Origin: Streptomyces halstedii
GTDB lineage: Bacteria; Actinomycetota; Actinomycetes; Streptomycetales; Streptomycetaceae
Assembly (NCBI GenBank): GCA_000720535.1
Contig: JOAZ01000014.1
Location: forward strand, 1 to 64,000
Direction of reading: 5' to 3'
Length of the DNA: 64,000 bases
Under the pieces are notes generated by a model. The model searched no databases, was not told the origin of the DNA, and saw only the letters and a program-made list of their open reading frames with translations. The translations under genes and the position numbers were made by a program. This document shows, one piece after another, positions 15,723-25,976 of this stretch (position 1 is its first letter; every line of letters starts with the position of its first letter).

Positions 15723-16380
15723 GGAAGAGTCTCCGTTCGCTTCGTTCGTGGTCGAGTGCCCACTGCTCGGTGAGCGGGGCGGTGCGGGCGGGAATCCCGT
15801 CCGGGGTGCGGACCGCCAGGGCGGCGGCCACCGCGTCGGCGGCGTCCGGTTCGGCGGCCAGGATCCAGGCGACCGAGTCGAGCGGGTCGCCCGGCAGCAG
15901 CTTGAGGGCGGCGGAGGTGAGGGTCTGGAGCTCGTCGTAGACCACGGCGTACGCCAGTTCCTCCTCGCCCACCGACAGGGCCGCCCCCAGCGCGCCGAGC
16001 GCCACCGGGCGCAGCGGCCTGGGCTGTGCCGTCGCGAGGGCGCGGACGGCCGGGTGGTCGGGGGCGAGCCGCCGGGCGAGCCGGTGGACACCCCGGCCGA
16101 GTGTGGTGGAGGCCGCCCGCAGCGGGGCCGCCGGGGTGCGGGCTTCCAGGGCCCGCTGTACGGGGCCGTAGTCCACCGGGTCCTGTCCCCCGGCGCGCAG
16201 GGCCAGGACGGCGGTGGCGGCCTCGGTCACCGCGGTGGTGTGCAGCCGGGCGCGCAGCAGGGCGGGGATCCGGTCGCGGGTGAGGCCCGCCGCGACGGCC
16301 GGTTCGAGTCCGGCGCTGTAGGTGTACGCGCCGACCGGCAGCCGGCCGTCGGCGAACAGCAGCGGTGCGAGTGCGCCCAT
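15715..16380 (-). CDS. ureF: Urease accessory protein UreF
   Basis: A 221-residue all-helical UreF. It has the N-terminal [20 protein letters not shown] signature and a normal length. UreF acts with UreD and UreG in the nickel-loading complex. ATG at 16380 overlaps the ureC stop by one base (TGATG), so translation is coupled. Confidence 0.9.
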   Translation of the reverse strand: MGALAPLLFADGRLPVGAYTYSAGLEPAVAAGLTRDRIPALLRARLHTTAVTEAATAVLALRAGGQDPVDYGPVQRALEARTPAAPLRAASTTLGRGVHRLARRLAPDHPAVRALATAQPRPLRPVALGALGAALSVGEEELAYAVVYDELQTLTSAALKLLPGDPLDSVAWILAAEPDAADAVAAALAVRTPDGIPARTAPLTEQWALDHERSERRLFLA

Positions 16381-18083
16381 CAGAACATGCTGTACCGCTG
16401 GGCGAGCGGCAGTTCGGTGGCGGGGGCGGGTTCGACGAGTTCCCCGTCGATGTGGATGGCGAAGGTCTCCGGGTCCACGTCGATGGCGGGCAGGGCGGTG
16501 TTGTTCGGCAGGTCCGCCTTGGTGAGGTGGCGGGTGGGGCGTACGGCCACCAGCTCCCGTTCCAGGCCGAGGCGTTCGGCGAGGCCGTCCTCCAGGGCGG
16601 CCGGGGCGACGAAGCTGACGGACAGGTGCGGGGCGGCGCCGGCGGCGGCGGTGCGGCGCAGCAGGACGGGCTGGGTGGTGGGGATGGCGGCGTTGGCGTC
16701 ACCGAGGGGCGCGTGGACGACCATGCCGCCCTTGATGACCGCGGCGGGGCGGATCCCGAAGAACGCCGGGTCCCACAGCACCAGGTCGGCGAGCTTGCCG
16801 GGTTCGACGGAGCCGACGACGTGGTCGATGCCGTGGGCGACGGCCGGGCAGATCGTGTACTTGGCGACGTAGCGGCGGGCGCGTTCGTTGTCGGCGGGCT
16901 GGGTGGTGCCCCGGTCACCGAAGCGCTGCTTCATGACGTGGGCCACCTGCCAGGTGCGGCAGATGACCTCGCCGACGCGTCCCATCGCCTGGGCGTCGGA
17001 GGAGGTGATGGACAGGGCGCCGATGTCGTGCAGCACGTCCTCGGCGGCGATGGTGGTCGCCCGGATGCGGGACTCGGCGAAGGCCAGGTCCTCCGGCACA
17101 CGGGGGTTGAGGTGGTGGCAGACCATCAGCATGTCGAGGTGTTCGGCGACGGTGTTGACGGTGTGCGGGAGCGTCGGGTTGGTGGACGCCGGGAGGATGT
17201 GGGGGTGCGAGGCGACGGTGATGATGTCGGGGGCGTGGCCGCCGCCCGCGCCCTCGGCGTGGAAGACGTGGATGCCGCGGCCGCCGATCGCGGCGAGCGT
17301 CCCCTCCACGTAACCGGCCTCGTTGAGGCTGTCGGCGTGCAGGGCGACCTGGAGTCCGTAGGTGTCGGCGGCGCGCAGGGCCGCGTCGATGGCGGCGGGG
17401 GTGGCGCCCCAGTCCTCGTGGACCTTGTAGCCGCCGGCACCGCCGAGCGCGGCCTCGCGCAGCCCTTCCTCCCCGACGGTGGAGCCCTTGCCGAAGAGCA
17501 TGACGTTGAGCGGGACGCGGTCCAGGGACCGGTGCATCATCGCGAGGTTCCAGGCGCCCGGGGTGACCGTGGTGGCCTTGGACCCCTCGGAGGCGCCGGT
17601 GCCGCCGCCGATGACGGTGGTGGTGCCGGTGGCGAGCGCCTCGTGGAGGGTCTCCGGCATCAGGAAGTGGACGTGGGTGTCGACGGCCCCCGCGGTGAGG
17701 ATGCGGCCCTCACCGGAGACGACGTCGGTGCCGGGGCCGATGACGAGGTCCGGGTGGACCCCGTCGCTCATGTCCGGGTTGCCGGCGCGGCCCAGGGCGA
17801 CGACGCGTCCGGCGCGTACGCCCACGTCGGTCTTGACGACACCCCAGTGGTCGAGGACGACCACGTTGGTGACGACCAGGTCGAGGGCGCCCTCGGCGCC
17901 GGAGGTGGTGGCCTGGGCCATCGACTCGCGGATCGACTTGCCGCCGCCGAAGACGGCCTCGTCCCCGCCGAAGCAGCGGTCCTCCTCCACCTCGATCCAC
18001 AGGTCGGTGTCGGCGAGGCGGACGCGGTCGCCGGTGGTGGGGCCGTACAGCGCCGCGTAGGCGGCACGGGTGAGCTGCGCCAT
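16380..18083 (-). CDS. ureC: Urease alpha subunit (catalytic)
   Basis: A 567-residue catalytic subunit that hydrolyses urea to ammonia and carbamate. The nickel ligands are visible: VDTHVHF, the carbamylated Lys in [10 protein letters not shown], His in [10 protein letters not shown] and HAEGAGGGH, and Asp in SSDAQAMGR. The mobile-flap catalytic His is in MVCHHLNPR. Length and order are normal, with no damage. Cytoplasmic, in complex with UreA and UreB. Confidence 0.97.
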   Translation of the reverse strand: MAQLTRAAYAALYGPTTGDRVRLADTDLWIEVEEDRCFGGDEAVFGGGKSIRESMAQATTSGAEGALDLVVTNVVVLDHWGVVKTDVGVRAGRVVALGRAGNPDMSDGVHPDLVIGPGTDVVSGEGRILTAGAVDTHVHFLMPETLHEALATGTTTVIGGGTGASEGSKATTVTPGAWNLAMMHRSLDRVPLNVMLFGKGSTVGEEGLREAALGGAGGYKVHEDWGATPAAIDAALRAADTYGLQVALHADSLNEAGYVEGTLAAIGGRGIHVFHAEGAGGGHAPDIITVASHPHILPASTNPTLPHTVNTVAEHLDMLMVCHHLNPRVPEDLAFAESRIRATTIAAEDVLHDIGALSITSSDAQAMGRVGEVICRTWQVAHVMKQRFGDRGTTQPADNERARRYVAKYTICPAVAHGIDHVVGSVEPGKLADLVLWDPAFFGIRPAAVIKGGMVVHAPLGDANAAIPTTQPVLLRRTAAAGAAPHLSVSFVAPAALEDGLAERLGLERELVAVRPTRHLTKADLPNNTALPAIDVDPETFAIHIDGELVEPAPATELPLAQRYSMF

Positions 18084-18496
18084 CAGTTCTCCTCCCCGGC
18101 CGTGGTGTCGGCGGATCCGGGTGCGGTCTCAGGGGTGTCGGACGCGGTCTCGGAGGGTCCGGACGCGGTCTCGGGGGCATCGGACGCGGTCTCGGGGGCG
18201 TGCTTCGTCCGCACCACGAGGCCGGGCACCTCCCGTCGGCCGCCCAGGGCCACGAGGGCGACGTCGGCGCCGACTCCCGGTTCGAAACGCAGGGACGTTC
18301 CGGAGGGAATATCGAGACGGAATCCCTCCGCGAGCGCACGGTCGAAGGAAAGGGCCGGATTCGCGTCGGGCATATGGAGGTGCGAGCCGACCTGAATGGG
18401 CCGGTCACCGTCATTCACCACGGTCGTATGCCTGATCTCGCGCCCCGCGTTGATCTCCAGAATTCCGGATCCGGTCCGGATCTCACCGGGGATCAC
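18083..18496 (-). CDS. ureB: Urease beta subunit with repetitive C-terminal tail
   Basis: The first ~100 residues are a standard UreB ([30 protein letters not shown]). The protein then continues with about 37 residues of an Ala-Pro-Glu-Thr-Ser tail built from PETAS/SETAS repeats, encoded by imperfect ~18-21-bp repeats at about 18100-18200. Usual UreB length is near 100-105 residues. The tail looks disordered and recently expanded. The start overlaps the ureA stop (ATGA). Confidence 0.92.
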   Translation of the reverse strand: MIPGEIRTGSGILEINAGREIRHTTVVNDGDRPIQVGSHLHMPDANPALSFDRALAEGFRLDIPSGTSLRFEPGVGADVALVALGGRREVPGLVVRTKHAPETASDAPETASGPSETASDTPETAPGSADTTAGEEN

Positions 18497-18795
18497 GGGA
18501 TCGGGGAGGTGATCGTGACGAGCTTGCGCCCGTCGGGGAAGGTCGCTTCGACCTGCACGTCGTGGAGCATCTCCGGGACGCCTTCGAGCACGTCGGAGCG
18601 GGTGAGGACGGTACGGCCCGTGGTCATCAGCTCATGGACGGGGGCGCCTTCCCTGGCTCGTTCCAGAACCCAGCACGCGAGCAGGGCGACCGCCTCCGGG
18701 TAGTTGAGCAGAACCCCGCGCTCCCGCCGGTCACGGGCGATCATTCCGGCAACACTCAGCAGCAATTTCTCCGTGTCGGACGGAGTCAGAAACAT
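18493..18795 (-). CDS. ureA: Urease gamma subunit
   Basis: A complete 100-residue UreA ([20 protein letters not shown]..., [16 protein letters not shown]-like [12 protein letters not shown]). First gene of the urease operon ureA-B-C-F-G-D, with all six genes overlapping or nearly so. The ATG at 18795 is preceded by GGAGG on the minus strand. The longer in-frame upstream extension is not family-like and is rejected. Confidence 0.95.
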   Translation of the reverse strand: MFLTPSDTEKLLLSVAGMIARDRRERGVLLNYPEAVALLACWVLERAREGAPVHELMTTGRTVLTRSDVLEGVPEMLHDVQVEATFPDGRKLVTITSPIP

Positions 18796-18853
18796 GGGAA
18801 ACCTCCATGGCGGCATTTCCCGGAATTCCCGGAAGCGCCCGAGCCACGCTCCT

Positions 18854-18883
18854 CTTATAAGCCTTCCGGGAGGCCCGTGGCAA
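18854..18883 (-). promoter_or_regulatory. Putative urease operon promoter
   Basis: On the minus strand, TTGCCA (18883-18878), an 18-nt spacer, and TATAAG (18859-18854). A start near 18847 gives a ~50-nt leader to ureA. Further upstream (18930-18980) is an A/T-richer patch with no gene and no operator I can name. Confidence 0.5.
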
Positions 18884-19100
18884 CTCGCCCCGCACCGCAA
18901 AAAGTCCCTTTCTGGGGTTATCGCCCGCCATATACGGGCAAACAGGACATATTTTGATCGTTCAAACGTATACGGCGAGGTGGTTCCGCTCCCCGCGCGG
19001 GAAGCGGAATCACCTCCACCGGCCCCTTCCGGAGGGTCAGTTCAGCCCGAGGCCCGAAGCCCGGTGAGCGCCCGCCCTGCCCCGCCGGGAGGCCCGTCGC

Positions 19101-20240
19101 TCAGGCCACCCGGGCCAGTGGGGTCGTGCCCTCGTGGTGGATCGGGGTGTGGGCGCCCCTCAGCGGCACACCGCTGCCGCCGCGCCGTCCGGCGACGATC
19201 TCGGCGACGATCGACAGGGCCGTCTCCTCGGGCGTACGGGCACCGAGGTCGAGGCCGATCGGCGAATGCAGGGCGGCCAGTTGGCGTTCGGTGACCCCCA
19301 CCTCACGCAGCCGCTCGTTCCGCTCCAGGTGGGTGCGGCGCGAGCCCATGGCCCCGACGTAGCCGACCGGAAGCCGCAGGGCCAGTTCCAGCAGCGGTAC
19401 GTCGAACTTGGCGTCGTGGGTGAGGACGCAGAGCACCGTGCGGGCGTCCACCTCGGTGGTGGCGAGATAGCGGTGCGGCCACTCGACGACCACCTCGTGG
19501 GCGTCCGGGAAGCGGGCCGGTGTGGCGAAGACGGGGCGGGCGTCGCAGACCGTGACGTGGTAGCCCAGGAACCGGCCGGCCCGCACCAGGGCGGCGGCGA
19601 AGTCGATGGCGCCGAAGACGATCATGCGGGGCGGCGGGACGCTCGATTCGACGAGCAGGGTGACGGGGCTGCCGCAGCGCGCTCCCTCGGCGCCGACGGT
19701 GACCTGGGCGGTGCGGCCCGCGTCCAGCAGGGCTCGGGCCTCGGCGGCCGCGGTGCGGTCCAGCTCCGGATGTCCGCCGAGCCCGCCCTCGTGACGGCCG
19801 TCCGGGTGGATCAGCAGGGGACGGCCCAGCAGGTCGTCCGGGCCCTCGGTGACCCGGACGACCGCCGCCGCCGTACCGCCCGAGGCGGCGGCGAACGCGG
19901 CGGCGTACACCGGGCGCGCGGGATCGTCCGCGCGCACCGGCGCGACCAGGATGTCGATGACGCCGCCGCAGGTCAGGCCCACCGCGAAGGCGTCGTCGTC
20001 GCTGTATCCGAAGCGCTCGCGGACGGGGGTGCCGTCCTGGAGCGCCTGCCGGCACAGCTCGTACACCGCGCCCTCCACACAGCCGCCGGAGACCGAGCCG
20101 ACCACCGTGCCCTCGCTGTCGACGGCGAGCGCGGCACCCGGCTGCCGGGGCGCGCTGCCGCCGACCGCCACGACCGTGGCCACGGCGAACGCGCGGCCCT
20201 GCCCGACCCACCGGTGGAGCTCTTCGGCGATGTCCAGCAT
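19101..20240 (-). CDS. xdhC: XdhC/CoxI-family molybdenum-cofactor insertion factor
   Basis: A 379-residue XdhC. The N-terminal domain carries the conserved GSAPRQPGA and SGGCVEGAV (conserved Cys). The C-terminal Rossmann-like domain has VFGAIDFAAALV, VCDARPVFATPARFPDA and YVGAMGSRRTH. The family binds sulfurated molybdenum cofactor and loads it into xanthine dehydrogenase. Last gene of the xanthine dehydrogenase operon, 39 bp after the permease. ATG at 20240 with GAAGGAG. Confidence 0.88.
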   Translation of the reverse strand: MLDIAEELHRWVGQGRAFAVATVVAVGGSAPRQPGAALAVDSEGTVVGSVSGGCVEGAVYELCRQALQDGTPVRERFGYSDDDAFAVGLTCGGVIDILVAPVRADDPARPVYAAAFAAASGGTAAAVVRVTEGPDDLLGRPLLIHPDGRHEGGLGGHPELDRTAAAEARALLDAGRTAQVTVGAEGARCGSPVTLLVESSVPPPRMIVFGAIDFAAALVRAGRFLGYHVTVCDARPVFATPARFPDAHEVVVEWPHRYLATTEVDARTVLCVLTHDAKFDVPLLELALRLPVGYVGAMGSRRTHLERNERLREVGVTERQLAALHSPIGLDLGARTPEETALSIVAEIVAGRRGGSGVPLRGAHTPIHHEGTTPLARVA

Positions 20241-20279
20241 GGCGTGTCTCCTTCTGGGGGAAGTGCGCGGGGACGGACG

Positions 20280-21737
20280 TCAGCTGACGCCGAGCCAGCT
20301 CTCGATGGGGTTCAGGGCGAAGTAGACGAGGAAGACGAACGTCAGCACCCACATGAAGGCACCGACGTCCCGGGCCCGGCCCTGGGCGGCCTTGATCGCG
20401 GCGTACGAGATGACGCCCGCGGCGACCCCGGTGGTGATGGTGTACGTGAAGGGCATCAGCACCACGGTGAGGAAGACCGGGACGGCGACGGAGCGGTCGC
20501 CCCAGTCCACGTGCCGGGCGTTCTGCATCATCATCGCGCCGATCACGACCAGGGCGGCGGAGGCCACCTCGGCCGGCACGATCGCGGTCAGCGGGGTGAA
20601 GAAGAGGCAGGCCGCGAAGAAGAGCCCGGTGACGACGGAGGCGAGCCCGGTGCGGGCGCCCTCCCCGACGCCGGTCGCCGACTCCACGAAGACGGTCTGG
20701 CCGGAGCCCCCGGCGACACCGCCGATCGCGCCGCCCGCGCCGTCGATGAACAGCGCCTTCGACAGGCCCGGCATCCGGCCCTTGTCGTCGGCGAGCTTCG
20801 CCTCCGTACCGACCCCGATGATGGTGGCCATCGCGTCGAAGAAGCCGGCCAGCACCAGGGTGAAGACGATCATGCCGACCGTCATCACCCCGACGTCGCC
20901 CCAGCCGCCGAACTCGACGTTCCCGAAGAGCGAGAAGTCGGGTGAGGAGACCGCGCCGCCGGTCAGCTCGGGCGGTCCGCTGCTCCAGGACTTGGGGTCG
21001 ATGTCCGCGACCGCGTTGAGGGTGATCGCGACCAGGGTGCCGGCGACGATGCCGATCAGGATCGCGCCGGGGACGTCGCGTGCCTGGAGCATGAAGATCA
21101 GCAGCAGGGTCACGGCGAAGATCAGGACGGGCCAGCCGGCGAGCTGTCCGCCGGGGCCGAGGGAGAGCGGGGTGGCCGTGCCCTGGTGGACGAAACCGGC
21201 CTTGTAGAGGCCGATGAGCGCGATGAACAGGCCGATGCCGATGGTGATGCCGTGCTTCAGGGCGAGCGGGATCGCGTTCATGATCAGCTCGCGCAGGCCG
21301 GTGACCACCAGCAGGCAGATCACCACGCCGTAGACCACGCACATGCCCATCGCCTGCGGCCAGGTCATGGCCGGGGCGACCTGCGAGGCGAGCACACCGG
21401 AGACGCTCAGTCCGGCGGCGAGCGCGAGGGGCACCTTGCCGACGAAGCCCATCAGCAGGGTGGTGGCGGCCGCGGCGAACGCGGTGGCGGTGATCAGCCC
21501 GGACTGCCCGAGCACCTGGTCGTGGACGTCCTTGCCGCCGAGGATCAGCGGGTTGAGCAGGAGGATGTACGCCATGGCCATGAAGGTCGTGACGCCACCG
21601 CGCACCTCACGCGCGACGGTCGATCCTCTCTCGGAGATGTGGAAGTACCGGTCGAGCCAGGACCGTCCGGCGGGGACGCGCGAGCCGGGGCCCGCGTCCT
21701 CCGGACTCGTCCTGGGTTCCACTGACTGCTGGGTCAT
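20280..21737 (-). CDS. NCS2-family purine permease (AzgA/PbuG-like)
   Basis: A 485-residue membrane transporter with 12-14 hydrophobic segments. It shows the AzgA-type start (ERGSTVAREVRGGVTTFMAM), GSGQTVFVESATGVGEGARTGLASVV and FFTPLTAIVPAEVASAALVVIGAMMM. The branch imports adenine, guanine, hypoxanthine or xanthine by proton symport. Its place between the xanthine dehydrogenase subunits and XdhC suggests hypoxanthine/xanthine uptake for catabolism. ATG at 21737 after GGGAGTAAGG. Confidence 0.88.
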   Translation of the reverse strand: MTQQSVEPRTSPEDAGPGSRVPAGRSWLDRYFHISERGSTVAREVRGGVTTFMAMAYILLLNPLILGGKDVHDQVLGQSGLITATAFAAAATTLLMGFVGKVPLALAAGLSVSGVLASQVAPAMTWPQAMGMCVVYGVVICLLVVTGLRELIMNAIPLALKHGITIGIGLFIALIGLYKAGFVHQGTATPLSLGPGGQLAGWPVLIFAVTLLLIFMLQARDVPGAILIGIVAGTLVAITLNAVADIDPKSWSSGPPELTGGAVSSPDFSLFGNVEFGGWGDVGVMTVGMIVFTLVLAGFFDAMATIIGVGTEAKLADDKGRMPGLSKALFIDGAGGAIGGVAGGSGQTVFVESATGVGEGARTGLASVVTGLFFAACLFFTPLTAIVPAEVASAALVVIGAMMMQNARHVDWGDRSVAVPVFLTVVLMPFTYTITTGVAAGVISYAAIKAAQGRARDVGAFMWVLTFVFLVYFALNPIESWLGVS

Positions 21738-21898
21738 GTTGCCTTACTCCCAAGGTTCACAGGGGCACCCGCGTGGAGCTGCGTGATTGCGGGATTTGGG
21801 ATGACTGCGAGGCGCACGACCCGGGGGACGGCCCGAGGCGAACTCTTCTTGCGGGGTGGGGCTGGTGCCCGGGCGGTACGCGTGTACCGCCCGGGAGT

Positions 21899-24322
21899 TC
21901 AGGTACCGGTGATGTGCTCGGGGCGCACCGGCGTCCGGTCGAGCTCCAGCCCGGTCGCGTTCCGGATCGCCGCGAGGACGGCCGGGGTGGACGACAGGGT
22001 CGGGGCCTCGCCGATGCCGCGCAACCCGTACGGGGCGTGGTCGTCGGCGAGTTCGAGCACGTCGACCGGGATGGTCGGCGTGTCGAGGATGGTGGGGATC
22101 AGGTAGTCCGTGAAGGAGGGGTTACGCACCTTGGCGGTCTTCGGGTCGACGATGATCTCCTCCATGACGGCGACCCCGAGCCCCTGGGTGGTACCGCCCT
22201 GGATCTGGCCCTGGACGGAGAGCGGGTTGAGTGCCTTGCCGACGTCCTGGGCGCACGCCAGCTCGATGACCTTGACCAGGCCGAGTTCGGTGTCGACCTC
22301 GACCACCGCCCGGTGCGCGGCGAAGGAGTACTGGACGTGGCCGTTGCCCTGTCCGGTGCGCAGGTCGAAGGGCTCGGTGGGCCGGTGGCGCCACTCCAGC
22401 TCGACGTCCACCGCCTGGTCCTCCAGCACCTCGGCGAGGGAGGCGAGGACCTCGCCGCCGTCGGTGACGACCTTGCCGTCCTCCAGGAGGAGTTCGGCGG
22501 TCGCCCAGGCCGGGTGGTAGGTGCCGAGCTTGCGGCGGCCGATGTCCAGGACCTTCTCGCGGACGGCCTCGCAGGAGTGCTTCACGGCGCCGCCGGTGAC
22601 GTAGGTCTGCCGGGAGGCCGAGGTGGATCCGGCCGAGCCGACCTGGGTGTCCGCGGGGTGGATGGTCACCTGGCTGACGCCCAGTTCGGTACGGGCGATC
22701 TGGGCGTGGACGGTGACGCCGCCCTGCCCGACCTCCGCCATCGCGGTGTGCACGGTGGCGACGGGTTCGCCGTTGATCACCTCCATGCGCACCCGGGCGG
22801 TGGAGTAGTCGTCGAAGCCCTCGGAGAAGCCGACGTTCTTCAGCCCGACGGCGTACCCGACGCCGCGCACCACGCCTTCGCCGTGCGTGGTGTTGGACAG
22901 GCCCCCGGGCAGCGCGCGTACGTCGACGGAGCTGCCCTCCGCGTCGGCCGAGAGCCACTGCCGCTCGGGCGGCAGCGGCCGGGCCTTGACGCGGCGCAGG
23001 AGTTCGGCGACCGGGGCCGGCGAGTCGACGCGCTGACCGGTGGGGAGCAGGGTGCCCTGTTCCATGGCGTTGAGCTGCCGCAGTTCGACCGGGTCCATGT
23101 CCAGGGCGGCGGCCAGCTTGTCCATCTGCGCCTCGTAGGCGAAGCACGCCTGGACCGCGCCGAAGCCGCGCATGGCGCCGCAGGGCGGGTTGTTGGAGTA
23201 GAGGGCGATGGCCTCGATGTCCACGTCCTCGACCACGTACGGTCCCACCGCGAGCGAGGAGGCGTTGCCGACGACGGCCGGGGAGGCGGAGGCGTAGGCC
23301 CCGCCGTCCAGGACGATCCGGCACTTCATGTGGGTGAGCTTGCCGTCCCTGGTGGCGCCGTGCTCGTAGTGGAGCCTGGCCGGGTGGCGGTGGACGTGGC
23401 CGAAGAAGGACTCGAAGCGGTTGTAGACCATCTTGACGGGCTTGCCGGTGCGCAGCGCCAGCAGGCAGGCGTGGATCTGCATCGACAGGTCCTCGCGGCC
23501 GCCGAAGGCACCGCCGACGCCGGAGAGCGTCATCCGGATCTTCTCCTCGGGCAGCCCCAGGACGGGGGCGATCTGCCGGAGGTCGGAGTGGAGCCACTGG
23601 GTGGCGACGTACAGCTCGATCCCGCCGTCCTCGGACGGTACGGCCAGACCCGACTCGGGGCCGAGGAAGGCCTGGTCCTGCATGCCGAAGATGTAGTCGC
23701 CGGTGACGATCACGTCGGCGCGTGCGGCGGCCGCGTCGGCGTCGCCGCGGACGACGGGCTGGCGGTGGACGATGTTGGGGTGCGGGACGTGCCCGATGTG
23801 GTGGTCGGTGCGGCCCTCGTGGACCAGGACCGCGTCGGGGGCGGTGGCCGAGGCCTCGTCGGTGATCAGCGGCAGCTCGGCGTAATCGATGACGATCTTC
23901 GCGGCGGCGCGGCGGGCGGTCTCGGGGTGGTCGGCGGCGACGAGCGCCACCGGTTCGCCGTGGTGGCGGACCTTGCCGTGGGCGAGGACGGGGGTGTCCT
24001 GGATCTCCAGCCCGTAGTTCTTCATCTCCGCGGGAAGGTCGTCGTAGGTCAGGACGGCGTACACGCCGGGGGTGGCCAGTGCCTCCCCGATGTCGATGGA
24101 GGTGATCTGCGCGTGCGCGACGGTGGAGCGGAGCGTGTGGCCCCACAGCATGTCCTCGTGCCACATGTCCGAGGAGTACGCGAACTCCCCGGTGACCTTG
24201 AGGGTGCCGTCGGGGCGCAGGGTGGACTCACCGATGCCGCCCCGGGTCTGCGAGCCCTGGGTGATCTTGGTGGGGGTGCCGGCCGGGACGGATCCGGTGC
24301 GCGGCTGGGGCGCGGTGCTCAT
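21899..24322 (-). CDS. Xanthine dehydrogenase, molybdopterin-binding subunit
   Basis: An 807-residue large subunit. It has the moco-contact loop GVGGAFGGRED (Glu matching the purine-binding Glu of bovine XDH), GAMRGFGAVQ with the substrate-orienting Arg, QGGVTVHAQ, and the catalytic Glu in LRGIGEAP near the C-terminus. These residues fit true xanthine/hypoxanthine oxidation better than the CO or aldehyde branches. ATG at 24322 overlaps the end of the 2Fe-2S gene. Forms a heterotrimer with the next two proteins. Confidence 0.92.
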   Translation of the reverse strand: MSTAPQPRTGSVPAGTPTKITQGSQTRGGIGESTLRPDGTLKVTGEFAYSSDMWHEDMLWGHTLRSTVAHAQITSIDIGEALATPGVYAVLTYDDLPAEMKNYGLEIQDTPVLAHGKVRHHGEPVALVAADHPETARRAAAKIVIDYAELPLITDEASATAPDAVLVHEGRTDHHIGHVPHPNIVHRQPVVRGDADAAAARADVIVTGDYIFGMQDQAFLGPESGLAVPSEDGGIELYVATQWLHSDLRQIAPVLGLPEEKIRMTLSGVGGAFGGREDLSMQIHACLLALRTGKPVKMVYNRFESFFGHVHRHPARLHYEHGATRDGKLTHMKCRIVLDGGAYASASPAVVGNASSLAVGPYVVEDVDIEAIALYSNNPPCGAMRGFGAVQACFAYEAQMDKLAAALDMDPVELRQLNAMEQGTLLPTGQRVDSPAPVAELLRRVKARPLPPERQWLSADAEGSSVDVRALPGGLSNTTHGEGVVRGVGYAVGLKNVGFSEGFDDYSTARVRMEVINGEPVATVHTAMAEVGQGGVTVHAQIARTELGVSQVTIHPADTQVGSAGSTSASRQTYVTGGAVKHSCEAVREKVLDIGRRKLGTYHPAWATAELLLEDGKVVTDGGEVLASLAEVLEDQAVDVELEWRHRPTEPFDLRTGQGNGHVQYSFAAHRAVVEVDTELGLVKVIELACAQDVGKALNPLSVQGQIQGGTTQGLGVAVMEEIIVDPKTAKVRNPSFTDYLIPTILDTPTIPVDVLELADDHAPYGLRGIGEAPTLSSTPAVLAAIRNATGLELDRTPVRPEHITGT

Positions 24323-24915
24323 CGGACCGCCTCTTCCTGACGGGCGGCCGCGAGACGGACCGCGTCGAGGATCTTCTCGTAACCGGTGCAGCGGCACAGG
24401 TTGCCGGAGAGCGCCTCGCGGATGTCCTGGTCGGACGGTGAGGGGCGGGTCTCCAGCAGTTCGTCGGCGGCGACCAGCAGACCGGGGGTGCAGAAACCGC
24501 ACTGCACGGCGCCCGCGTCGATGAACGCCTGCTGGATCGGGGAGAGTTCGGCCGAATCGGCGCTCCGCGCGCCGGTGGGCCCGGCCTGCCACCGCTGGGC
24601 GGCGTCGAGCGAGGTACCGCAGGTCCCGGCGGCGCAGCCGGTGCCGGGGTGGGCGTCCTCGCGGTGCCGGGCGTAGTCGGCGAGGCCCTCGACGGTGACG
24701 ACCTCGCGGCCTTCGGCCTGACCGGCGGCGACCAGGCAGGAGCAGACCGGCACTCCGTCCAGGCGGACCGTACAGGAACCGCATTCGCCCTGTTCACAGG
24801 CGTTCTTGGAGCCCGGCAGGCCCATCCGTTCGCGCAGGACGTAGAGGAGGGACTCGCCCTCCCAGACGTCGTCGGCCTCCTGCGGGCGGCCGTTGACCGT
24901 GATGGTGACGCGCAT
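24319..24915 (-). CDS. Xanthine dehydrogenase, 2Fe-2S subunit with an insertion
   Basis: A 198-residue small subunit. The plant-ferredoxin cluster is ENACEQGECGSC plus Cys in VPVCSCL. The helical cluster is QCGFCTPG and NLCRCTGYEKI. Typical subunits are about 155-165 residues. Here about 40 extra residues (about 80-122) separate the two domains, containing GTGCAAGTCGTS with two additional Cys. Whether the extra Cys bind metal is unknown. Confidence 0.92.
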   Translation of the reverse strand: MRVTITVNGRPQEADDVWEGESLLYVLRERMGLPGSKNACEQGECGSCTVRLDGVPVCSCLVAAGQAEGREVVTVEGLADYARHREDAHPGTGCAAGTCGTSLDAAQRWQAGPTGARSADSAELSPIQQAFIDAGAVQCGFCTPGLLVAADELLETRPSPSDQDIREALSGNLCRCTGYEKILDAVRLAAARQEEAVR

Positions 24916-24917
24916 GA

Positions 24918-25808
24918 TCAGGCAGCTCCTTCGAGGGTGCGGCGCGTGCCGCGGTACTGCTCCCAGGTCCAGCCCAGCGTGCGGCGGGCCATGATGCCGA
25001 CGGCGTGCCTGCGGTAGGCGGCGGTGCCCCGTACGTCGTCGATGGGGTTGCAGGCCCCGGCGACCAGCTGGGCGAACCGCTTGGCCACCGAGGGGGTGAT
25101 GATCCGGCCGTTCTCCCAGAACCCGCCCTCCTCCAGCGCGGCGTTCAGGAACTCCTCGGCCTCCTTCGCCCGGACCGGTGTGGGGGCCGCGGAGCCGATG
25201 CCGGTACGCACGGTGCGGGTCTCGGGGTGCAGGGCGATCCCGAAGGCGCACACGGCGATGACCATCGCGTTGCGGGTGCCGACCTTGGAGTACTGCTGCG
25301 GCCCGTCGGCCTTCTTGACGTGGACGGCCCGGATCAGCTCGTCCGGGGCGAGGGCGTTGCGCTTGACGCCGGTGTAGAAGGCGTCGACGGGGATCATCCG
25401 GGTGCCGCGCACGGAGACGGCCTCCACCTCGGCACCGGCCGCGAGCAGCGCCGGGTGGGCGTCCCCGGCGGGTGAGGCGGTACCCAGGTTGCCGCCGACG
25501 CCGCCGCGGTTGCGGATCTGCGGCGAGGCGACGGTGTGCGAGGCGAGCGCCAGTCCGGGCAGCTCCGCGCGCAGGTGCTCCATGATCGCGCTGTACGGTA
25601 CGGAGGCCCCGAGGCGTACGGTGTCCTGGCCCACCTCCCAGGCGGCCAGTTCGCCGACGCGGTTCAGGTCCAGCAGGTACTCGGGCCGCCGGTGGTCGAA
25701 GTTGATCTCGACCATCACGTCGGTGCCACCCGCGATGGGCACAGCGGTCGGGTGCGCGGCCTTCGCGGCGAGCGCCTCCTCCCAGCTGGCGGGGCGAAGG
25801 AAGTCCAT
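24918..25808 (-). CDS. Xanthine dehydrogenase, FAD-binding subunit
   Basis: A 296-residue FAD_binding_5/CO_deh_flav_C protein. FAD motifs are PIAGGTDVMVEIN and RNRGGVGGNLGTASPAGD. It passes electrons from the iron-sulfur clusters to the acceptor. First gene of the xanthine dehydrogenase operon. ATG at 25808 faces pucR across a 310-bp divergent gap. Confidence 0.92.
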   Translation of the reverse strand: MDFLRPASWEEALAAKAAHPTAVPIAGGTDVMVEINFDHRRPEYLLDLNRVGELAAWEVGQDTVRLGASVPYSAIMEHLRAELPGLALASHTVASPQIRNRGGVGGNLGTASPAGDAHPALLAAGAEVEAVSVRGTRMIPVDAFYTGVKRNALAPDELIRAVHVKKADGPQQYSKVGTRNAMVIAVCAFGIALHPETRTVRTGIGSAAPTPVRAKEAEEFLNAALEEGGFWENGRIITPSVAKRFAQLVAGACNPIDDVRGTAAYRRHAVGIMARRTLGWTWEQYRGTRRTLEGAA

Positions 25809-25947
25809 GGGCTCTCTTCTTCTCGATCGGGTCGTACGACGGGGCGGGGACGGCCGGCCCTGTGGTTCGTTCCATGGTGTGACGCGGTGTGTGACCCAGT
25901 ACACAAGCCGTGCTCGGCCCGGTGCAGTCACCGAAACCATGAAGCAA

Positions 25948-25976
25948 TTGGCTGGCCCGTGTCCGTGTCTTGTAGA
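25948..25976 (+). promoter_or_regulatory. Candidate pucR promoter in the divergent gap
   Basis: TTGGCT (25948-25953), a 17-nt spacer, and TGTAGA (25971-25976) read toward pucR. The minus-strand xanthine dehydrogenase promoter must lie between 25809 and about 25930, but I see no confident hexamers. The final ~80 bp before pucR is an unusual C-rich tract. Confidence 0.25.

Noticed and set aside
16365-18395. A 676-codon plus-strand frame over ureC/ureB
   Set aside because: Antisense shadow of urease genes with fully recognisable active sites.
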